The notes beneath the pieces are model-generated. The model was not told where the DNA came from. It made no database searches and saw only the letters and a list, made by a program, of their open reading frames with translations. A stretch of 64,000 nt of DNA from Bicyclus anynana (lineage: Eukaryota; Arthropoda; Insecta; Lepidoptera; Nymphalidae). Within the stretch, counting starts at the first letter, position 1. The number at the start of each line of letters is the position of its first letter. Below, one piece after another: positions 57,387 through 64,000 of the stretch. Position numbers and translations under genes: made by a program. The DNA lies in the NCBI RefSeq assembly GCF_947172395.1, contig NC_069091.1, positions 558,001 through 622,000 on the forward strand. The letters run 5' to 3'.

Positions 57387-57954
57387 GTCCCCCCAGGGTA
57401 CCGCCATGTAGGGTGACCATTACCCGTACGATTGCGCTAAGCCTGGTTTCGCTTTCGTTCAATTGAATTGTATAACAACTCAAGTATTTACCCGCATAAC
57501 TGCGATTGTAATACTTTCCAAAAACTTTAAAAATTGTCTGTATGTTTGTGAATATTGGTGGCATTAGTCCAGCTCTTGTTTATTGGAAGATACAAAACGC
57601 TAGCGCGGCACAAGTTACTACTAGCGACATCTAGTTATGAACAGATGAACAGCCAAAACATATGATAATACATTTTTTTATTGCAGTAATCATTAATGCC
57701 CAGACCAGACAAGGGCATAAGACCCTCACATCTGTAGAGATATTTTTAAGACAAATTCTTAAATCATTAGCCCCATACAAAAATTGCTTCTTTATGAATT
57801 TACTGCCTGCAGCCAGTGACCCACCGACATCCTTACGTTAAGCTGCTGTATCCAAATATATAATTTGGATAAACCTGTATAAAAACCCGGTAAGTTCAAA
57901 GAAGATCCAATTGATTTAACATGTATTTTGAGGTGATATGATCACCTAAATTCC
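57387..57954. other. Intergenic DNA, nothing firm
   Basis: No gene recognised. A CTAGCGACATCTAG word near 57620 is of the repeat-end type seen elsewhere in the window. Confidence 0.3.
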
Positions 57955-58130
57955 GCATCCATAGTTAGGACTGCCGTTGAGGCATCGTTTTTTCCGGTCA
58001 CAGTCGGTGTACACCAAGGTTCGGCTCCGAGCCCCTTTTTATTTAATGTTTTGGTAGATATCTACTGTTACCGAGGACATTCAGGTTCCACCACCGTGGC
58101 TTCTAATGCATGCGGACGATATTGCACTAA
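57955..58130 (+). mobile_element. LINE reverse transcriptase fragment
   Basis: With frame shifts the plus strand reads VRTAVEASFFPVTVGVHQGS, PFLFNVLVD and PPPWLLMHADDIA. These match the conserved GxHQGSxLSPxLF and FADD blocks of the palm; the catalytic pair is retained as HADD. A short dead fragment. Confidence 0.75.
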
Positions 58131-61100
58131 AATATACACAACTCAAAAGTAATAGGTATATGGTTTTTCCCCAGTGAAAAATTGGGTCTTGGTTGGTGTT
58201 TATAGAGGTATATGAAGTGCTTCGTTTTTTTTTAATTCGCCCACGGTTACATTCCGTAATTTTTGACATGTATTTTCCAAATTTTTTAAATATATTCAAT
58301 GTACCGATTTTGATGACATTCATTCATCTGATCGTGCCATAGGATAGCGTCGTTAATCAAAATGCACAAATAAAAGGTAAACATTTTTAATAAATATTTA
58401 CAATTTAATCCAGGTTTTAGTTTTATCACATTTCAAATAAAGAGAATATAATATATAACAAAATATATTTCAGTGTCTGTACTTACCTAACACAAGGTCG
58501 TCGGTTTCATACAACATCGAAACCCTTCCAAGGGAGTTACATCAAAATTCGGGAAACTTAAAATGAAAACTCAAGAGACGTTGACACATTTTTATAATAC
58601 TTTAAACATTATTATTGCTCTGATATGAGATTTATCCAATAATTCATAGATCGATGTTAAATTTAATCTTCCTTAAGTAACGATGTTATGTATATTCATT
58701 TAGGTTTCTAATTAATTTTCATTATAATATATTCTATGTTTCATATCTACAATTTGTTCTTGTCAAGTTTCAGACGGTCAATATCGCTAACCACTGACGT
58801 GTTATAAAGTACTTGTTTTTCTTTATGAGTCCAGTGTTACCCATAAACCAGCATTGGTACAGTGCGGGTGGTATTTGCACTAATTAATATAATTTGAAAG
58901 AGGAAGCATGTCGCCAGCGATGAGTGAAGTAAATAGTGTAAAGTTGCATTTACATGGACAACTAAAATTGCTCCATTCTAGGCAACGTTAATTATGATGA
59001 TCACATCTATATGAAACAATTAACTGCACCACCCATATTGAGGTACATGGAGTATTATGGATCAATGCAGAACAAGTCAACAAGACAATACAATAATACA
59101 CTAGCAATTAAATTCAACAGTAGTCGATACGCCTCCTCAGCTACACCAACAAAAGATAGAAAGGCATTGACTAAAATTTCTTTGACGAATTTAATTGAAA
59201 CTGGTCTAGATCACTCAACTAATTGTCAATTTATATGTAGTCAAGTAAAAGCACTGTAAAGCATATATTTTTTAGTAATTTCGAAAATACTCAGTGTCAG
59301 TCTGCATAAAAAACAAAATCCCATGTACATTGACTGTCTGAAGCTTGTCTATGCGCAGTAGTTCGTATAAAAAGTATCTGTAGTGCAGTAACAAAAACTT
59401 AAGTTTCAAGCCATAAGTCACCTATGTAAACCTTCGTGTAAAAAAATGCATTCATACAAAATGTATCGTTCAAACAAAAATATAATAATAGTAAGAGGCC
59501 GTGTGTGAGACTTTTACACCATCTTGGGAATATCTTTGACTTTAATGCACTGTTTTAATTATATCAAGCCATATGTACGGCGTTAAGGTTGTATCACATA
59601 TATCAATTCGAAAACGGACCATCAACTTTTAGTATTAAATGTATAATCTACTTACAAGTTAACATACACTAACCAGTGTCTTAATAAATCCAAACCATTG
59701 AAAAAATCTTAATAAAGCAATGTAAAACCATGAAAATAAATATCGAAATTTCGAGAGAATCAACAGCACAATGCAAGAATTGCTAATAATATGCACACAA
59801 GCAATATTAAAATTCTGTATTGAATATTGATTTAGATAGATTTTCTATATTTTACTGATAAAACTTTTGATAATATTATTTTGTAAGAATATCGATATTC
59901 ATACTAATATTATCCTCGTAAATGTTCGTTTTTGTAAGTTTATCACGTTTCTACTCCTCAATAACTTAACCGATCGTCATGGAAGTTTGCAAAGGTACAG
60001 AAAAGCACCAAAAACTTTTTATATTGATATTTAACGAAACCTAGATCTAATTACTAAACTAGGTTGACGCGAGTTGATGGCGAGGCGTTGACGAACCGTT
60101 TCCGAGTTGATATATGTGTCATAACCCTTAGGGTCAACACAAACGTAAATGTATCCTATGGTCAGCTTGCTAACATTGTTGGCCCCACAGATAATTTAAC
60201 TAAATGCTTGTTCACGTATATCTCTTGATATTCATCTTATAGATTCTTAAAGCAGACATTGTCCGATAATGCATTACAAAAACAAAATGCAATTTTCATT
60301 TTTAACAAATTGTCTAATCTGGTCGATATTTCTCATTTTACTATACATTTTTCATTTAAAATTAGTTGCAATAATTTGCATTTTCAAATACATTCAATAA
60401 CTAACCTCAATATCCAATTAGTATATAAATACTAATTAACCATAAAAAAAATCAAAGAAGACAATCTTATAGTAATGGTTAAAGTTTCGTGTCAAATCCA
60501 AGCACAACAAAAATCTTCTTAGAACCATCACGGGCATTTTTGTCAGAAAATGGAGACAAAAAATGTGATGTTTTATATAATTTACAGTTCAACAAGTTAG
60601 TGTTAGTATGCTCGAATTGACTGTAGCGACACGAGCTTCAATAATATATTTAACCGCGCCATAAACTTTGACAAAACGTCAAACATGTCTAACATTGTCA
60701 GAAAATTGACCCCAGTGTGTCAAACAGCATCTAAATCAGTCCAATGGTGGTTTTCCAACAACGTTAAATACGTATTAAACTTCGCTAGAAACATAACGTC
60801 GCAAGTCTAATAAAACATTTCTAACATAATCAGAAACATAGCTTGAATTGACTAACAACTTCAAAATGAGTGACAGTTGCAGATAGTTTGTTTGCATTGT
60901 ATAACGACCATATTTTGATGCTACTATATTTCTGACAACAATAATCAAGTTTTCGTGACTACAATTAGCCACACACATTTAATAAATTGGGTAAATATAG
61001 TGCAATGTCATACAACAGTATCAGTTCCTTAGGAAGTAAGAGTTAAGAATGGTTACCCTACTTCATTTACATATGTGTGTGGACAGAATGATGTCAGAAT

Positions 61101-61202
61101 CGTGTCGTTATTATTATGAACAGCGTCATACGTGTCAGACGGCGTCAGACGGCGTCAGACGTGCGCGGGTCATGTCGCGGCGGGCTGCGCCGGCGCACGT
61201 TA
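58131..61202. other. Gene-free DNA downstream of Transportin-3
   Basis: On the minus strand this follows the TNPO3 stop codon, so its right part may be 3' UTR. A diverged interspersed repeat (CATACTAATATTATCCTCG, TAACTTAACCGATCGTCATG) lies at about 59885-60010. A short GTCAGACGGC triplet repeat is at 61135-61166. The ORF at 59011-59259 has no family support. Confidence 0.35.
61135..61166. repeat. Short GTCAGACGGC tandem repeat
   Basis: Three head-to-tail copies of a 10-base unit (GTCAGACGGC, the last ending GTCAGACGTG), about 37 bases from the Transportin-3 stop codon, probably in its 3' UTR. Confidence 0.75.
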
Positions 61203-63501
61203 CTATCGGTAGAGGCGCGCGAAGTCACGCAGCAGCCGGGTCATCTCCTTGCATTTCTCCGCTCTGCGATAAGAAAGAAAGCCTTTTTATGTGAAATTTA
61301 TAAATTTCATAATGTTATTCTGCCACTAAAAGATGAATGAATGGTCGTTGGGTCAGCTATGCAATGTAAGCAATCGTGTAAACGTTTACAAAAAATTAGT
61401 AATTCTTTTAAGGGCAGTTGCATACGTTTTTATAATAAACTATCACATGAAGCTACTGGAATGTCTCTCAAAAAGTTCAAAGTGTTTATTAAACGCAAGC
61501 TTTTGGGAAAGGCTCATTATAGTGTTAATGATTATATTAATGATAAAAAAGCTTGGCGTTAAACTGTATTATACGACTGTGTGCTTAGTTTTAAATAAGT
61601 TTGTAAAATGGTGGTAAACAAAAAAAAAACCTTGGCTGAGTTTGTTGTGGGCTCTTCTCGGACTAAGGCGCGTTTGGAACCCTCGTAACTTTAGTTTTAA
61701 GTTTTCGACTATTATTACCACCATTAAATTAAATTATGACATAATCTTGACCTTTCAAAAGTGCTTGTAAACTAAGCCTAATTGAAATAAATTAATTTGA
61801 CTTTTACACGAAGTCGACGTTCAGTGATCGCCGCTACATCAATGGGAATCCGCGGGAAGTCAACAAGGCGGCGAATCGCGTCAATACCAAGTACCGGGTT
61901 TGCCCTCTCATGATTCAGCCTGTAAGACCGTGAGGTCAGGGGTAGGGGCAGCCTCAGACCAATTATAGAAGGACCTGTATCGCACTCATAGTCACGAACA
62001 AAATTGTCTGTCGTTTTCTGAGGAAAACGAGCTTAGATTTGGTATTTATCTTATACTAAACTAGAAGTTTTTGCCAGTTTTTTACACAATTCAATTACAC
62101 AAAAAGGTATTTTTACGGAGCTCTTTAACCGACAAACACGATTACAACTATTTAACATCGATTCTATACAGTTTTTATAATCACATTAGATCGTTGATCA
62201 TATACTTTGACAGAAAAGTAACGTCTAGCGAGGCAAGTCCTATACAATAATTGGTCTGAGGGGGCAACTGACGGGTACCTCATGGCGTACTGGTGGAACT
62301 GCCAGCACTGGTGCTCGGTGGCGGCGGGCGGCGCGCGCGGCAGGCGGCGCAGCGCGCTCTGCAGCCAGTCCACGCCGCGGCTCTTCTGCCACTGCAGCAT
62401 CTCCAGCAGCACGTCGGCCACCTGCAGTGCATCATATACTAGATAAGCCACTGACTCATATTGTGCCTTACTACTCAGCTCAGATCCTGATTATTTATAA
62501 TTTATAAGCAGGTCTATAGTATGTTTTACGGATAGAAGATACAAATTGCTGTTGACAAAAATAATTTTTAGAATTTTTGGAACCTGCATTAAGTAGATAA
62601 ATATCTTTTTTTGTGTCGCTCCCTTGTCTACAAATTAAACATAAGACAGTAAAAGTGTTCAAAAAAGCCAATAAAAAGACCTGGAACTAAATTCACATCC
62701 GGTGTAAGCTGTCAATGTCGTGTTATATTGTCAAATGTCAATAAAACAGAAGTTAAAAAGAAACATTAAATCGTAGACAGAGAAGCAATAAACAAAAAAT
62801 TGCTTTAAAAACGCCATAAACGAACGCTACTACGCGTCGGGATGTGAGTTACAAGCATGTTACCATGATAAAAATTCTTAATTAATGTTGTCAGTTAATG
62901 TATTAAAATACATTTTATTTAAATAATTTACAAAAATGCGGGTTCCAAAATTTTTTTTATTTTGGGATTTAAGCCCTATATTTTATGTTTTTTTAAGATA
63001 AAAATAAATTGTTCTGCTTAGTTACACTCGGTATAAAGGCTCAGCATCCATACAAAATTGGGACATGTCCTTTGTATCTATGGAAGAAATTAAATAGTAA
63101 CGGACACTACGCTGCAAAAATTCAAATAAAACGTTTTCTTTCTTCATACCTTTTTGTAATCCTGCCAAAAAGTAAGAGACCCTGTAGTCAGGATCTCATT
63201 GTGTAATTTCAATAGTTTACATAATTGGCGACCGTGACAGGACTACAAAAATAAATCTTGAGAACAAATCATAAAACTTAGCGAGTCATCGTAGCCATTG
63301 CGGTGAGTAGTCGCAAAAAACGTAGTTCCTTTATGCCCTATTATCAATCACATTGATATACTCGTATATCCTGGGTGTCAAATTTGGGTAAAAAAACACT
63401 TACCTCAGAGAGCATGTAGGAGTGCAGGTGCAGCACGGACGCCTCCAGCAGCGCGTACGTGAGCGTCTCGCCGTACTGCATGAGCGCGGCGCTCACCAGA
63501 C
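61203..63501 (-). CDS. TNPO3: Transportin-3 / Tnpo-SR, C-terminal part (gene runs off the window)
   Basis: Last three coding exons on the minus strand: 63404-63501, 62279-62421 and 61203-61263; phases match (AG|A at the last junction). Upstream exons lie beyond 64000, because 63502-64000 reads as intron. TNPO3 is an importin-beta family receptor that carries phosphorylated SR splicing factors into the nucleus. The 100-residue C-terminus reads LVSAALMQYGETLTYALLEA, HLHSYMLSEVADVLLEMLQW, VDWLQSALRRLPRAPPAATE, HQCWQFHQYAMRAEKCKEMT and RLLRDFARLYR. It is collinear with the family end, where human TNPO3 has LPDVAEVLWEI, AEECKQVCWALRDF and TRLFR. Introns hold a LINE tail, a TIR element and a possible LTR. 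Exon 2 of this set is followed after 17 bases by the TIR element. Confidence 0.92.
61321..61562 (+). mobile_element. LINE (Jockey/CR1-like) tail in TNPO3 last intron
   Basis: The plus strand reads IRFYNKLSHEATGMSLKKFK, VFIKRKLLGKAHYSVNDYIN and DKKAWR before a stop, the typical LINE C-terminal segment. Antisense to TNPO3. Related in layout to the fragment at 47405-47690. Confidence 0.75.
61952..62261. mobile_element. Terminal-inverted-repeat element beside a TNPO3 splice donor
   Basis: Ends CCTCAGACCAATTATAGAAG and ATACAATAATTGGTCTGAGG are inverted repeats, with GGACCTG / CAAGTCC continuing inward. The interior includes CAAAATTGTCTGTCGTTTTC. Same family as 35223-35523. Its right end lies 17 bases from the coding edge of the TNPO3 exon at 62279. 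Confidence 0.75.
62700..63245 (+). mobile_element. Possible LTR with primer-binding-site-like end
   Basis: AATTGGCGACCGTGACAGGA at about 63222-63241 looks like the primer-binding region that follows the LTR of lepidopteran retrotransposons, and the sequence before it ends in ...TTTACA. Upstream borders of the LTR are unclear and no coding region follows, so this may be a partial copy in a TNPO3 intron. Confidence 0.3.
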
Positions 63502-64000
63502 CTGGAGCGAAACCGGTTACAATATAAATAAATTTATAAGAGTAACAATTTTAAAAATTCCGTCAGTTACAGAAATGGTGATGGGTATTAGGTTGGGATA
63601 AAAGTCATAATAAGAAGAAAATTAAAACTGTATGTTGAAGGACACAAAAGGAGAGGATATTATCTATTTTTAGCAGACTCAGAAGTGGTTTACAAAAATA
63701 AGAAAACCAATGTTGAACATAGGTTATGATTCACAATATTTGTCAGGACAACTTTATTAACTTCAAACTATAACCAAAATGAGTCCCTAGAATGGCAGAG
63801 AATGAATGACCTTGAGTGGAGTCACGCACTTGTGAATGATGTGTGTAGGGTTAAGGGATCCCTTGACAGTTAACTAACACTCCCTTTTCCACTCAAGTTA
63901 CCTAACCCATGTCGATTGCATTTCAAGGGTTACTTGAGAGATAAAGAATTACTCAAGAAATGTGGACGCCTCGAACGCCACGAGTATCCTAAAGCCGACC
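63502..64000. other. TNPO3 intron, incomplete
   Basis: AT-rich sequence upstream (on the minus strand) of the exon at 63404-63501. No further exon is recognisable before the window edge. Confidence 0.5.

Noticed and set aside
57223..57564. 113-codon minus-strand ORF
   Set aside because: It crosses the end of the Harbinger-type element and matches nothing recognisable.

Overview
The window is a piece of an insect nuclear chromosome, almost certainly from a moth or butterfly (Lepidoptera); the species cannot be named from sequence alone. The evidence is AT-rich intergenic DNA, short introns with standard GT-AG borders, an insect-type eL42 ribosomal protein, an interstitial block of the insect telomere unit TTAGG, and many copies of tRNA-derived SINEs, RTE/Jockey-like LINE remnants and fold-back elements of kinds common in lepidopteran genomes. 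No CRISPR, operons or prokaryotic features are expected or seen.

Layout. Positions 587-1291 (minus) hold an intronless forkhead gene of the FoxG/sloppy-paired class. It is followed by about 22 kb without a recognisable protein gene, made of mobile-element debris, satellites, hairpins and several CpG-rich patches that are candidate slp regulatory DNA. From 23.4 kb the window becomes a compact housekeeping cluster: RSPH9 (+, radial spoke, intronless), UBR7 (+, two exons), OTUB1 (-, five exons), BCAS2/SPF27 (-, five exons), WASHC3/CCDC53 (+, three exons), RpL36A/eL42 (-, three exons), CAF-1 p60/CHAF1B (+, eight exons), and the last three exons of Transportin-3 (-), which runs off the right edge. 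I rebuilt the exon structures by hand; every junction keeps reading frame and matches the known family proteins.

The most unusual locus is CHAF1B. The 3' part of its exon 6, including the 5' splice site, is repeated 15 times in a nearly perfect 128-bp array (49383-51297). Just downstream, a 1,977-bp block carrying exons 7 and 8 and the poly(A) region is present twice in tandem with no difference that I could see (51425-53401 and 53402-55378). Only the first of the 15 splice donors keeps the protein open. Either this is a very recent structural expansion or part of it is an assembly artefact.

Functional links between neighbours are loose: these are mostly ubiquitous cell-biology genes (ubiquitin signalling, splicing, WASH complex, ribosome, chromatin assembly, SR-protein import). 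Their start regions share a repeated TGACA-NN-TGACA motif (or its complement), which may be a common promoter element.
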